DNA of 64,000 nt, taken from contig JANPYM010000005.1 of assembly GCA_025890175.1 (NCBI GenBank), positions 1,502,440 to 1,566,439 on the forward strand, in the 5' to 3' direction. Position 1 is the stretch's first letter; each line of letters begins with the position of its first letter. The stretch is from Ciborinia camelliae. Its lineage: Eukaryota; Ascomycota; Leotiomycetes; Helotiales; Sclerotiniaceae. Below the pieces are notes generated by a model. That model searched no databases and was not told the origin of the DNA. It worked only from the letters and a program-made list of their open reading frames with translations. The position numbers and the translations under genes were made by a program. Positions 11,623-25,816 of this stretch are shown here, one piece after another.

Positions 11623-12919
11623 ATGGTAGCAGAAACAAAACTTTATGATGCTTTAGGCATCAAGCCTTCTGCCAATCAACAAGAAATCAAAAAGGCATAT
11701 CGGTATGTACCAATATTCCCCTCCTTTACGGCGCTGGCTGTCGTGTCTCCACCACACTCCACCACACTCCTATAACCTTATTCAAATAATTAACATATAA
11801 CTAGTACTATGGCACTTAAACACCATCCCGATAAAAACAAAGATAAACCGGACTCGGCAGAGAAATTCAAAGAAGTCTCGCAAGCCTATGAAATCCTATC
11901 GGATCCTGAAAAACGGAAAACATACGATCAATATGGCCTAGAATTTATGCTTCGAGGAGGTCCACCACCACCAGAACCTGGTGCAAGTGGAGGAAACCCA
12001 TATGCGGGTATGCCACCCGGATTTGAGGCATTTAGTTCATCAGGTGGCGGCATACCAAGGAGTAAAACTTTCCATTTCAGTAGTGCGGGTGGACCAGGTG
12101 GTGGAGGCTTCAGTTTCAGTAATCCGGAATCGATATTTAGTGAATTCCTGCGGGGCCAGGGATCAGGCGGTGCCGGGGATGGAATGGAAGATTTATTATT
12201 CGCTAGCATGGGAGGTGGAGGAATGCCACGATCTAGCCCTGGTGGTCCTGGAGGTGGCCGATCAAGGACTGCTCGATCCCAATTTCAGGGTGCAGAACCT
12301 GCGACGCAGAGGGCGGAAACTCCCGAGGTCACAACAGTGGAGAGACCACTTGCTTTGAGTTTGGAAGAGTTGTTTAATGGATGTCATAAGAAGATGAAGA
12401 TCAAGCGAAAGACATTTGATCCAGAAACTGGAAAGCGGCAGACTACTGATCGGATTTTGGAAATGGATATTAAGCCTGGATTGAAAAAGGGAAGTAAGAT
12501 TAAGTTTAAGGGGGTGGGTGATCAGGAGGAGGGTGGTCAGCAGGATTTACATTTTATTATTGAAGAGGTATGTTCCCTTCTCATTACCCCTCAAGCTGCA
12601 TACAAAGTAACTAATAATGCCCCAGAAAAACCACCCTTACCTAACCAGAGACGGTGATGATTTGATCATGACTGTAGACCTTGACCTCAAAGAAGCCATC
12701 ACGGGCTGGAAACGCACTGTTACAACCATCGATGGCAAAAATATCCCCCTCGATAAAGCTGGACCCACTCAACCTGGTTCCTCAGATTCTTATCCAGATT
12801 TGGGGATGCCATTGAGTAAGAAACCCGATACAAGGGGGAACTTTATTGTGAAGTATAATGTTAGGTTTCCAACAAGCTTGACACCTGAGCAGAAGAGGGT
12901 CTTGAGGGAGATTTTGTAA
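11623..12919 (+). CDS. sis1: Hsp40 co-chaperone, DnaJ class B (Sis1 type)
   Basis: Exons 11623-11702, 11805-12567 and 12626-12919 give 378 residues. Residues 5-70 are a J domain with the HPD tripeptide at 34-36, which stimulates Hsp70 ATPase activity. Next comes a Gly/Phe/Pro-rich region (about 78-180) and two beta-sandwich substrate-binding domains ([20 protein letters not shown] onward, then [19 protein letters not shown]), ending in [13 protein letters not shown]. There is no CxxCxGxG zinc finger, so this is class B (Sis1/DNAJB1), not Ydj1. Sis1 acts in the cytosol and nucleus in protein folding and translation initiation. The first intron splits the J domain just before HPD, at the codon for Arg27. 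Confidence 0.92.
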
Positions 12920-13921
12920 GGGAAAGGGAGAGGAAGAAGGATGGGGGAGGATGATGCATGGGTGTGGTTTGCATACAGCATATATCCTTTTGTTAGGCTG
13001 CGGAGATTCTCTTTTACTACTGGTGTTGGGGGATTGAAAGGGATTTAATTAATTTTGTTGGCTGAGCTGGAGCACTCATGCTTTTGAATGAAGGGAGTAT
13101 GGGGATGCAAAGAAAGAGATAAAGATACTTTCTGAACTTAAATGAGGAACGAGGAACGAAATGATGATTTATATGAATACAAATATTATTTGGTAATACA
13201 CACCTAGGATACTCTAATACTTCTTTCTCATCTTGTGTAGAGAAGTCTCTGTCTGTTTTGTCTTGCTTTGATGAACCTTTGTACTCTTGTGAAGTGAGGG
13301 AAGAAATTGTGATACTATTGGAACTTGAGGGATGCTTACTTCGTAGATAATAAAGGGATTGGTAGATTGGTTTAGCATCTATCAATGTGTTGGGATGAGA
13401 TAGATGGATAGATATACATCTGATTGTCCAGTTTAGTACAGAGAAAGAAGCAATACACAATTTTTCCTTGCTGGAATAGCCTATCAGAGCACAATAATGC
13501 CAGAGGGAAAACCAAAGGGTCTGCTCTTCGATTATGCTTCATGGTGTCTATTCATCCATCTATCCAGGGTTGTTAGCCCAGAGATCACACGAACAGAGCC
13601 AGAAAGGCAGGTGCCATTGTGGGTCAAACAAAACAAAGGAATACCTAGCCAGATATTTATTGAGGAAATGTAATAAAATGTACTGTTATCATTAATACAT
13701 AGAAAAGTTAAATATGTATTGTATCATGGTCAACATTCATCGATCCCACCCTCCATCCTTCATCCCCCATCTTCACCATAATACATCCCAAACCACATCA
13801 TTAAATAAGTAACAGGGGAAGAAAGCTCCAAGCTCCTCTCTCCTCCATTGGCCAACCAATATAGCAAACTAGTAATTATACAAGCCCTCCCCACCCGCCT
13901 TCCTTAATTAACGGCTCTCAC
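12920..13921. other. Convergent 3' intergenic region
   Basis: This lies between the ends of the Hsp40 gene and the sec12 gene and should hold both terminators. An open stretch on the minus strand (13017-13460) has low-complexity composition and no family resemblance; I do not count it as a gene. Confidence 0.55.
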
Positions 13922-15943
13922 CTAGATCCTTGCAGCTTCCACAACAGCGGCCCCCACCAGCCCGCCCAACTCACCAAAAATTACCCCCTTAAAAATCGCC
14001 TCCCCCATTCCTTCTACCCAATGCCCCGCATCCTTCAATTTCCTCTTCCAGGTTTCCTTTTGTGGCGCCGTCAATTCATCCCATGATTTCCCTTCATGTT
14101 TCTCCTCATCGTGGAAGACTGCTTTGATAGAAGAGGGGAGTTTTGGTGATGTGATTTCGGGGGAGGTTTCCTGGCCTGGAACGTCTCCGACAGGGGGTCC
14201 ATGATGGAGGTAGATTTTAGGAGGAGGTGAATTGGAGTTGGGGATTGAGGAACGGAGGGAGGCGAAGAAGTCGGGGGTGATTGTAGAGGTCGAGGAGGAG
14301 GGGTCCGAGGAGGTGGAGGTGTGTGTATTGATTGCGTGGTAATTGGAGGGAAACATGTATGGTTTTCCAATTGCCTCCTGCAAGGGCACAGGTAGATAAT
14401 CCGCGGCGCCCAAACGAGGTTTCACAGCGCCTCTAATCTCCAAAATACTTTGCATCAAGATTGCCGCCAACAGGGCTGTGAAGATAGAAAAGATGATTCC
14501 GAAGGAGTAAATTGCTTTACTAGAAGGAAGAGCAACGACGTAGCGAGGGGTCCGTGACTGGCCTCTTTTTACAGATAGAGGGACGGGGAAAAGAGGGATA
14601 GTGTGAACGATGACTGTGTTACTGACGCCTACACTAGCGAGTTTGAGGTATTGAGGAGGAGTGCTTGCGGTGATGGGATGGGAGGGCGGTGTGAAGGTTG
14701 AGAATGTGATGCCTGTGATTTGAAGTGGGTGAACATTTTTGAATGTTCGGAAGGATTTGATGGGTGTGACGAGGTAGTTGTTTACTTCGTGTTGGAGATC
14801 AACCTTGAAGAGGGAAATGGAGATATCATGACCAGCGACCGCAATAACGAATTGAGTGTAGCTTTGTTCTCCATCAGGAGTTACTGGTGGTGTGAGATTA
14901 GAGACCGCAAGTCCAGTAGCCTTCGCTATACTGGAGGGGAGTCGGTGCGATTGTGCAATTCTACACTGTCCTTTACCGCTAGGAGGTAGTCTGAGAATCT
15001 GTAATACCACTCCTCCTTGGCCATGAATATTCGTGAGCATGATAATAAAATCTTTCGTTAGCCATCTTATTGATCTGAATGATGGTATCGTGACTTTCTC
15101 CTTGCTTCTTGAAGCTGGTGTAACATATACACACTCCGGTTCTGCCCCATCATCCGTTGAGCCGAGCTTCTTAACATAGACATCATGTTCATCAGCATAT
15201 GCAAAGAGGTAAGCATCTTTTCCGGTTTGTATGAAGTCCATATCGACAGCCTCCTTCATCAACTGTATGGCACCTTGAGAAATTGGAGACCTGTTTTGCG
15301 CAGTTTTGAAAAATGCTATTTCGGACTCTTTTGCAAGCCCGGTTGAAATTGCACCCCATTGTGGTTGTCCTGGATAAGGTCTTGATAGTCGGGTCACTCT
15401 TTGGTATAGATCCTTTTCGACTTTTGTAAACAGTGAATTTCTTGAGACTTCAGACAATTTGTTCTTTGATGCAACAGGTTCTGTAGTCTTTCCCTTTCCT
15501 TGTGTGACTGGCTCTATTCCAACCACTCGAAAATGTGCATTCTTCCCTCTATCCAAATCCTCCGGACTAGAATTTACTCCTGCAAATATCAAGGGTGTTT
15601 TTCTTTGAGGCTGGCTGACGGCAAGACTGGTAACATTATCTTCTTCTTTGCTGAGGTCTATCTCGCCTGCTTCAACAAGCTCATTTGGGTTTGAAGTGTC
15701 TAAGAGTGTCTAGGAAGGGTAGCAATTAGTATATAGATCCATAGCAAATAATCCAGTTCTTTTATATGAAAGTCCTCTTTCAACCAAATACAATCTCAAA
15801 CTTACAATCTTATTTCCCACACCTGTCCTTCCAGCACCTCCTCCCCCACCAACCACCAACCTTGAGGAATCTACCGGATCAAAATCACAAGCATACAAAG
15901 GATATGATAAGGTGGACTTCGCAGATGGTATTAAGGGTGCCAT
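13922..15943 (-). CDS. sec12: Sar1 guanine nucleotide exchange factor Sec12
   Basis: Two exons on the minus strand (15943-15806 and 15709-13922) give 641 residues. Sec12 is an ER membrane protein that loads Sar1 with GTP and so starts COPII coat assembly. The N-terminus has the Gly-rich loop VVGGGGGAGRTGVGNKI, typical of the Sec12 beta-propeller. The cytosolic propeller reaches about residue 440 and is followed by a single membrane helix at about 446-468 (IYSFGIIFSIFTALLAAIL). A Ser/Pro-rich lumenal tail of about 170 residues follows. The protein is longer than the yeast one (471) but in line with filamentous fungi. The 96-bp intron restores the frame NKI-TLLDTSN. Confidence 0.85.
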
Positions 15944-16838
15944 TGTCTAGATTTGTTTTGCGTAGTTCAAGATAACTTATGTGAAGAAAGGTCAGAGTCC
16001 AAAGTAATACCAGGGAGTATGCTGAGGAGTGATAATAAGTTCGGTTGTTGATGCAAGGCTGCACTAGTAAACAAGGCCAGATTTGTCTGGTTGGCCGAGG
16101 CTAGACTAGATAGAACTAGTAGTTCTAGAAGCTTTCCAAGTCTGGGGTTCAGCTCAGATTAAGTTTGATAGGGGATAATAGGTAATCTTATATATTGTCT
16201 ACTAGCTAGATAGTTTTTATAGTATTCAACTTCTTTATATCAAGCATATATATACCTAGGTATGTTTAGGTAGTTTCTGTATTAAGACTAGTACACAATT
16301 TACATCATTCTTTCATCACAACCATATCTAGCTAATAAAAAAAAGGCCAATATTTTAAAACTTTTATTTATTTTATTTTATTCATATAATCAATCTACCT
16401 GACACCGGTTATCTTCTTATAAAGCATATCCTCATTCTGGGGCCTGCTTTCAAAAGATTCCAAGGATAGGTATCCACAAATCTGAAAAGTATCGAGAAGT
16501 GAAACTAGGTAAAAACAGAACCAGAGGTTTGCTCCTTTTAGCCTGTCTTTTATATGCCTCTAGATGTGCCATTGAGATGCATCCACGATGTTTCAGATCT
16601 TAGGTATGTCAAGCAAAGAAAACAGAAAGTTCAACTCCCAGAAACTCCTGGAATTCATGCTGTTGGTATAGATACCACACAATATAACCGTGATGTAACC
16701 TGCGTGATGCGTCGCAAAATAAATTAAACCCGCTTAAACTGCTTCTTAAACTGCTTCCAAACACGAGCCCATAATGCCACCAACTACTCACTTTTCGTAA
16801 AAATTGTCATCATTGACTTGCGTAAAATTGTTGCTTGT
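15944..16838. other. Intergenic region between kinase 3' end and sec12 start
   Basis: Holds the sec12 promoter and the kinase 3' UTR. AT-rich with one TACCTAGGTA copy near 16253. No gene seen. Confidence 0.55.
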
Positions 16839-19750
<2,912 letters not shown>

Positions 19751-21756
19751 CTTGATGAAAATGTAGAATTACAACTTAAAGAACAATGTATGGAGGATTC
19801 TGAAAGGAAACAAGCAGCTTGAAGCCCCGGGGTATCGTTGAAACAGATGACAAAAAATGACTGTGATTACAATTATTAGCAATTGTTCATTCAGTCAAAA
19901 AGTATCATCACATACAAAGTAAAGCCTGCCCTTAGAGAGTAAAACCTCCACCCGATCTGTTTCTTGCAGATGGTTGGAAGTTTCAAATAGTTCAACCTTT
20001 GGAAATTTGAGATAGATCGAGGTCGCAAACTGATCCAAACCTTTCCAAACCAAGGGAGATTAACAAAGACCTAGCTGCCGTCCCACAACGTCCAGTGTCC
20101 CTTCTTATAAGATCGAAATAGTGTAATCGACCTTTCAATATATTATGAGACTTTTGATATTGTAGTATTATGCTGTTGCAATCAATAGGACAACTTTGCG
20201 GCGGGACTGAGGATTTTATTTTGGGTTATAGTTGGTTGTAGTTGGTTAGTTTTTGGTTGTTTTTGGTTGTTCAATAATGGGTTGAAGACTTGAAGACTCA
20301 AAGACTTGGAGACTTGAAGTTGATTGAGATAGACTTCGGTCGGTTTTAGGATCGAGTTTGTAGTAGCGCCATCTTTTGTTAAATCAGTTATGGGTAACTA
20401 CAGGACGCTAAGGGATATTAATACCAATACCCTTGTTCCTGAAAATCTTAAAGAGGTCCAGTCCTTTTATTATTAAAAATTCACTCAAGGTCCCTTGACT
20501 TCAAAGACCTCTGGGAGGCAATTATATCCAGTAGACAACTTGGGGAAGTTCACAGATGGATGGATGAATATTCAACTCATACCTACCTATCCTCATACCT
20601 CCACTCCAGCTACTCTAGGACTTCTACGAGAGTACTCAACTCAAGGTACCTCCTACTCATGAACTCTATATAAGATACCTACATAAGTACATAAGATACC
20701 TACCTTAATTAGGTCCTCACTTGTTACTTATCTAAGGTTTCTTTGTATTCCTTATAGACTTTCTAAATTGAGATTACAAAATGATAATATATGCGACGGG
20801 ACAATACTTATGGGACCTTCTACCTAGGTAGGTACATAAACATAACCACCCCATAATCCATATAGCAGATATACTACTATAGTTTCTTCCTGTTCAGCCT
20901 CCTCTTTATAAAATTCTATAAAACCATTAATATCAGAATATATTACACTCTTACTAACTTGGGTAGGTAATAATGTTCAATTAATTATTACTGAACTTCA
21001 AATTCTTCTCTCGAACAGATGCATTTTGGAAACCGAATTTGTGCATTGGCCCCTTGAGAGGAAGCAAAACCCCTCCCTAGTATTTCTAGGTAGTTCCTTC
21101 CAGGCGCGACCCAACGAGCCTACCTGCTAATCACATGAGCATCCTTTGTTTCAAAAATTGGCGCTAAATGAACGGGATCTTGTCAGTTTGTAACAGCTCT
21201 TTCCCCACACAGTTTAGGAAGTTTCTTGGGTTACCTATATATATAAGGTATATATATATTGGGGGGGGAGGGTGATTTATGATCATCTTGGAAGAGGGAG
21301 GGTGAAATCTACAAGGTGTGGGTTATCTTGAATGATTGCGTCGGTCCCCTTTTTTAAGTACTCCTTCCTTATCGTCATTGGAATTTCTGGAAGCCAAAAG
21401 GAAGGATGATGGAAGCTCACCATGCACGCATTGACCTCTCGAATTTGAGTACCTATTGTCTGGTATCTACAGAGTGCGAGGGTCTCATGATAATGCACGA
21501 TTGTCAATTGGCCATTTCCATTTGGCAGCAAGAAGATTTAGGTGAGAGTTTTGAGAGTTTGTTGGTTGTTAAGAATGAATGTTATTCTCTTCATTTTGTG
21601 CCATACGATATCGCAGTCTACATATGATAATATCAAATTTCTCGAACCTCTCAAGGGTGAACCTAGAGATGTTTACGGTACACAAAATCTCCACATTCAC
21701 ATTCCTGTCTGATAACATGTGATGAAATTTTCGTGAAATCTAAACGTTTCTATGTC
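19751..21756. other. Intergenic region, kinase promoter
   Basis: About 2 kb without a recognisable gene. TTGGTTGT and GACTTGAAGACT repeats lie at about 20225-20325. CCTACCTAGG copies occur at about 20580-20710 and 20818-20836, and a TATATA run at 21235-21260. Minus-strand open stretches here do not look like known proteins. Confidence 0.55.
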
Positions 21757-24077
21757 TTAGCGAACAGGAAGTTCAGCCTCTTGACCCTCGAAAATTGGCA
21801 GTTCTTTTTCGATGTCTGCCCAAACCTTGGTGCCGTCGACCAACTCTTTAATAGCCGTCAGGATCTTTTCTTGGGATGCACGGACTTGTTTGGTGGAATC
21901 TCTATCTCTCAAAGTGAATGTACTATCATTAACACTTTGGAAGTCAACCGTAATACCAAGAGGAGTACCAAGTTCATCATTTCGACTGTAACGCTTGCCA
22001 ATAGATGCCGAAGAATCATCAACACGGCTAGAGACACCCATTGATCGAAGTTTATATGAGATTTGCTTCAGGAACGGTTTGAAACTCTCGTGGGAAGAGA
22101 GGGGAACGAGCAGGACTTTGGTGGGCGCAACAATGGGTGGGAAGGAGAGAACCTATCTTTTGTCAGTCATTGTAAATGCATGGGAAGAAACGATCACTTA
22201 CACCACGTGCTTCATCACCACCATCACTGCCACGGGTCCAGTAGTTGTGTTCCATCAAGGCGTACAAGATTCTACCAATACCAAATGAAGGTTCAATTAC
22301 ATTTGGGGTATATTCTCTTGTGTTTTCAACCCTAGTTCGAAGCTCGATCTTGATGAGATCGGCACCAACTTCGGCCTTACCGTCAGCAATTCCATCGACC
22401 TCAATAACAATCTTTCCATTGTCCTTGAGTTCTTTCGCAAGGGTCTCTCGCTTCGCTTGCGACAGGGCCTCTATAGCAGCCTCAACTGCCTTACCATCCT
22501 TCTTGAACTTAGGGCCAAACTTCTTCTTTTCGAGATCAATTTGCCACTCTTCAATACTGATTGGAGTATCTAATCTTTGACGGACCATCAATGGGGCACC
22601 AGTCTTCTTTGCGTGGACGCTGAGATCGTAAGCGCTTCTGTCTGCACAGCCAACACACTCAACCCAACCAGAGCTAGTATGCAATTCGGCATCCCAGCAA
22701 TCTGCGGCATAATGGGCCATCTCATTGGCCATGTGCTGCCTGAATCTAACTTTGGATTGATCAACGCCAATTTTTGCCAGGAATAGTTGAATGCGTGCCA
22801 AAAAGTAGCCAAGAGTCTCGTTATCGACAGTGCCATTTTCGACGGCCTTGCCAATGGACATCTTTTCAACATCGGTTTTACCAGCTAATTGAGTATGACG
22901 ATTCAATAAAACAAGCTCTACATCTTTGACGTCGTGGAAGCGGTCATGTTTCTTGCCGCCTTCAGGGTCGACAAAATGTTCAATTTCGGCCATCAAGAAC
23001 TCTCGAACTCTCAATAAGCCACCACGGGGAGAGATTTCGTTTCTGTAGGACTTGCCAATGGAAGCCGAGGCAAATGGCATTTGCTGTTGATTGTACTCAA
23101 GAAGCTTCGCGAAGTTAAGGAATTGACCTTGCGCAGTTTCTGGTCGTAAATAGCCTGGTGTATTGCTGCTGGGGCCAATTGAAGTCTGGAACATAAGGTT
23201 AAAGGCAACTGGTGCAGAAGGTTCCATGCCAGTCTCTGGGTTCTTCATTTCGTACTTCTTGATCAATTGGCCGAGCTCTTCACCGTTGTAATTATCAATC
23301 TAAAAAGTCAATATCCATACTCGCGATATGATATAATGACCGTACCTTAGCCAATATCTCCTCGTATTCCTGAACAACTGCATCATCGAGTTTCACAGCT
23401 TCAATTCCCTTAGTCTTCTTCTTCTTCTTCTTTTTCGATGGATCCTCTTCTTCTTCCTCGACCTTGACACCTCTAGCCTCCTTGTCGCCTCTCAATCTTG
23501 ACTCTAGTATATCTTCAACGAAGTGGTCCGCCCGTAAAATTTCTCCGTTCTTGGGATCCTTGCACATCCAATCTGCAAACTTCTCCACATGGCCACTGGT
23601 TTGGAGAACTTCAGCTGGAGTCAATGCCGTGCAATCCAACTCCAACATGTCTTCCTCTAAAACAAAGTGCTTGCGCCATAAGTCGATAACGTTTGCTTGT
23701 AGGGCGCAACCAGGTGGGCCATAATCAAACTTCAAAATCAGGGAGTCAGTTATTGCCTAGTAAGGAAAGCTTTGGACAGAATTGGGTATCAGGGAATGTA
23801 GAGTTAATAAACCAATCATGCTTACAAGACCAGCGACTCCATTATAAATTTCGAAAGAGGGAGTATAGAACATGCGCCGCCTCAACATAGAATCGAGGAC
23901 CTGACGATCGAGGGGTTGACCCTTGAGGGTAGTGGTAGTCGACATTTTGCTGTCCTTCTGTTTTTGTATTTGGTATTTATGGTGGGGAGTCGTAGCTGTA
24001 AAGGTTCGAAATGTCAGTTGTGGACTTAATTTTGGTTTGACAACGATATTTCTTATAAGGCTGCAAAGAGATCGCAT
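21757..24077 (-). CDS. grs1: Glycyl-tRNA synthetase, likely dual cytosolic/mitochondrial
   Basis: Exons on the minus strand (24077-23826, 23729-23346, 23299-22202, 22152-21757) give 709 residues from the first ATG, or 665 from the second ATG at 23945, the normal size of the cytosolic enzyme. It charges tRNA-Gly. Class II motif 2 is seen as SYRNEISPRGGLLRVREF and motif 3 as NVIEPSFGIGRILYA; the anticodon-binding domain follows. There is no WHEP domain. The long form adds a presequence rich in Arg, Ser and Thr without acidic residues (MRSLCSLIRNIVVKPK at its start), typical of mitochondrial import. The upstream ATG has a poor context (T at -3) and the downstream ATG a good one (AAA before ATG). 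A possible 5' intron covers the first ATG (see separate entry). Intron 1 has an AAG acceptor preceded by a good branch site, actgac. Confidence 0.93.
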
Positions 24078-24092
24078 TCACCGAAGACTCAC
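23996..24092 (-). promoter_or_regulatory. Candidate alternative 5' intron covering the mitochondrial start codon of glycyl-tRNA synthetase
   Basis: Read on the minus strand, a consensus GTGAGT donor starts at 24092. A perfect branch-like aactgac and a pyrimidine-rich aacctttacag acceptor end at 23996. The 97-base segment contains the upstream ATG (24077) and the codons for most of the presequence. Splicing would leave a leader whose first ATG is the cytosolic start at 23945. Retention would give the mitochondrial form. The signals are seen; their use is inferred. Confidence 0.55.
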
Positions 24093-24331
24093 CCAATAAC
24101 AGGTATGAGTCAAAGAAAGTCTGGGGAACTTTTCAAGCTTTGAGATTTCCAAGGTTATGAAAGTTGAGGCTCGGGGAATTTCTTTTTGTGTGACTAGTCA
24201 CGTAGGGGGACAGCCTTGTAGGTCCGTGCCGTAATCGGAAGATGCGGCCGCATTCCGATATGCTAAAATAATATTTCCTGTTCGGTTTTTCTGGACTTTC
24301 TCTTACCACCAAATCAAAAAAATCATACATA
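24078..24331. promoter_or_regulatory. Divergent promoter shared by glycyl-tRNA synthetase and rpf1
   Basis: Only 254 bases separate the two start codons, and both genes serve protein synthesis, which suggests co-regulation. The region carries a perfect 12-base palindrome, ATGCGGCCGCAT, at 24242-24253. No TATA box stands out. Confidence 0.65.
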
Positions 24332-25576
24332 ATGGGGTCCAAACGAGTGCATCCAGCCTCTTCGAAGGCAGCATTACCTTTTAAAACTGGTAACAAGTTC
24401 AAGAGACAAGATCTTCATATCAAACAGAAGAAAGCTCGCGATAACGAACGCAGAGATATACGATTCAAACGAAAGAGAGAAGAAGATAGAGAGCCCGAGT
24501 TGAGAAGGCAGCGATTAGCAAAGAACGTTCCACATACAATTGATAACAAGCGAGTCTGGGACGAAGTATCGGGCGATGGAAATGACCTCAATATCAGTGT
24601 AGATGTCGAGCAATTGAAGAGAAGGCGCATAGAAGAGGCGGAAGCTGCAGAGCAAGAACCTCTGGACGAAGAACCCGAGGAAATGGACGACGATGTTGAT
24701 AGTATGTTGGACTCAGATTCGGAGAAAGGCTCGGACGATGAGGATGAAGAATCCGAGAGCCGACCTCGAGCAGTGAGCAATGCGCCTTCAACGACTAGCA
24801 CAAATCTCGACCTCACACCATCTTCCTTATCCCTCAAATTCCCTACACTCTTCACAGACGAGCCTCCGCCAGCTCCTAAAATTCTTCTCACAACCTCGTT
24901 GAATTCCACACTGCATGCAGAGGCCCATCTGTTATGTACCCTCTTCCCAAACAGCAATTACGTCCCTCGCTCGGCCCATCGCTATGGACACAAGTATTCC
25001 CTACGAGAAATCTGCAAATTTGCCACGAATCGGGAATATACATCCGTCGTCATGCTCAAAGAAGATGCCAAGGTTCCCACCGGGTTGACCATCGTGCACT
25101 TACCTTCTGGTCCTACATGTCATTTTTCGATCAAGAATTGGGTTGAAGGGAAAAAATTGCCCGGCCATGGTAACCCAACAAATCACTATCCAGAGCTTAT
25201 TTTGAACAACTTCCGCACACCTTTGGGATTGTTGACTGCAAGATTGTTTTTAACTCTATTTCCACCACAACCGGAGTTGCAAGGTAGACAAGTAGTTACG
25301 CTGCATAATCAGCGTGATTATATATTCGTACGAAGACATCGATATGTATTCAGGGAGAAGCGAGAAACAGAAAAGAGCGTTGTAGGACCAGATGGAAAGA
25401 TTGTGGAAGGTGTAGAAGGCATCAGAGCCGGATTGCAAGAGCTAGGGCCAAGATTTACGTTGAAATTGAGGAGAGTTGATAAGGGGATTGGCAGAGCAGG
25501 GAGTGAAGGAGATGATGCAATTCAGTGGCAATGGAAGGCTGGAATGGAGAAGCAAAGAACAAGATTCAACCTTTAG
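24332..25576 (+). CDS. rpf1: Ribosome production factor 1 (Brix domain protein Rpf1)
   Basis: A single exon of 414 residues. Rpf1 works in the nucleolus in maturation of the large ribosomal subunit (27S pre-rRNA processing). The N-terminal third is highly charged and includes basic runs suited to nuclear import (KKARDNERRDIRFKRKREED), then an acidic Asp/Glu/Ser stretch at about 110-150. The Brix domain fills about 180-400: PKILLTTSLNSTLHAEAHLL, PTGLTIVHLPSGPTCHFSI, NNFRTPLGLLTARLFLTLFP, RDYIFVRRHRYVF and LGPRFTLKLRRVDKG are all close to family consensus. The ATG follows a short leader in the divergent promoter. Lack of introns is common for this family in filamentous fungi. Confidence 0.93.
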   Translation: MGSKRVHPASSKAALPFKTGNKFKRQDLHIKQKKARDNERRDIRFKRKREEDREPELRRQRLAKNVPHTIDNKRVWDEVSGDGNDLNISVDVEQLKRRRIEEAEAAEQEPLDEEPEEMDDDVDSMLDSDSEKGSDDEDEESESRPRAVSNAPSTTSTNLDLTPSSLSLKFPTLFTDEPPPAPKILLTTSLNSTLHAEAHLLCTLFPNSNYVPRSAHRYGHKYSLREICKFATNREYTSVVMLKEDAKVPTGLTIVHLPSGPTCHFSIKNWVEGKKLPGHGNPTNHYPELILNNFRTPLGLLTARLFLTLFPPQPELQGRQVVTLHNQRDYIFVRRHRYVFREKRETEKSVVGPDGKIVEGVEGIRAGLQELGPRFTLKLRRVDKGIGRAGSEGDDAIQWQWKAGMEKQRTRFNL

Positions 25577-25816
25577 TTTTGTTGTACTTGTACTCTCTAT
25601 GCCTACATAATTTGACTTTTGATACCCTTGTATATGCAATCTTTCCCCAGACTGTTGCGACAACTTAAATCCTTACACACATATATATATATAAGCGCCA
25701 TAATACCTGTCCTCCCTAATCTTCCCACTCATTTATTCCGGATCTCTAGACTCGATCTTTTCACAATCACATTGTTCTAGAACAAACAAAATTGCCAGCA
25801 CCTCAATTTCAACACC

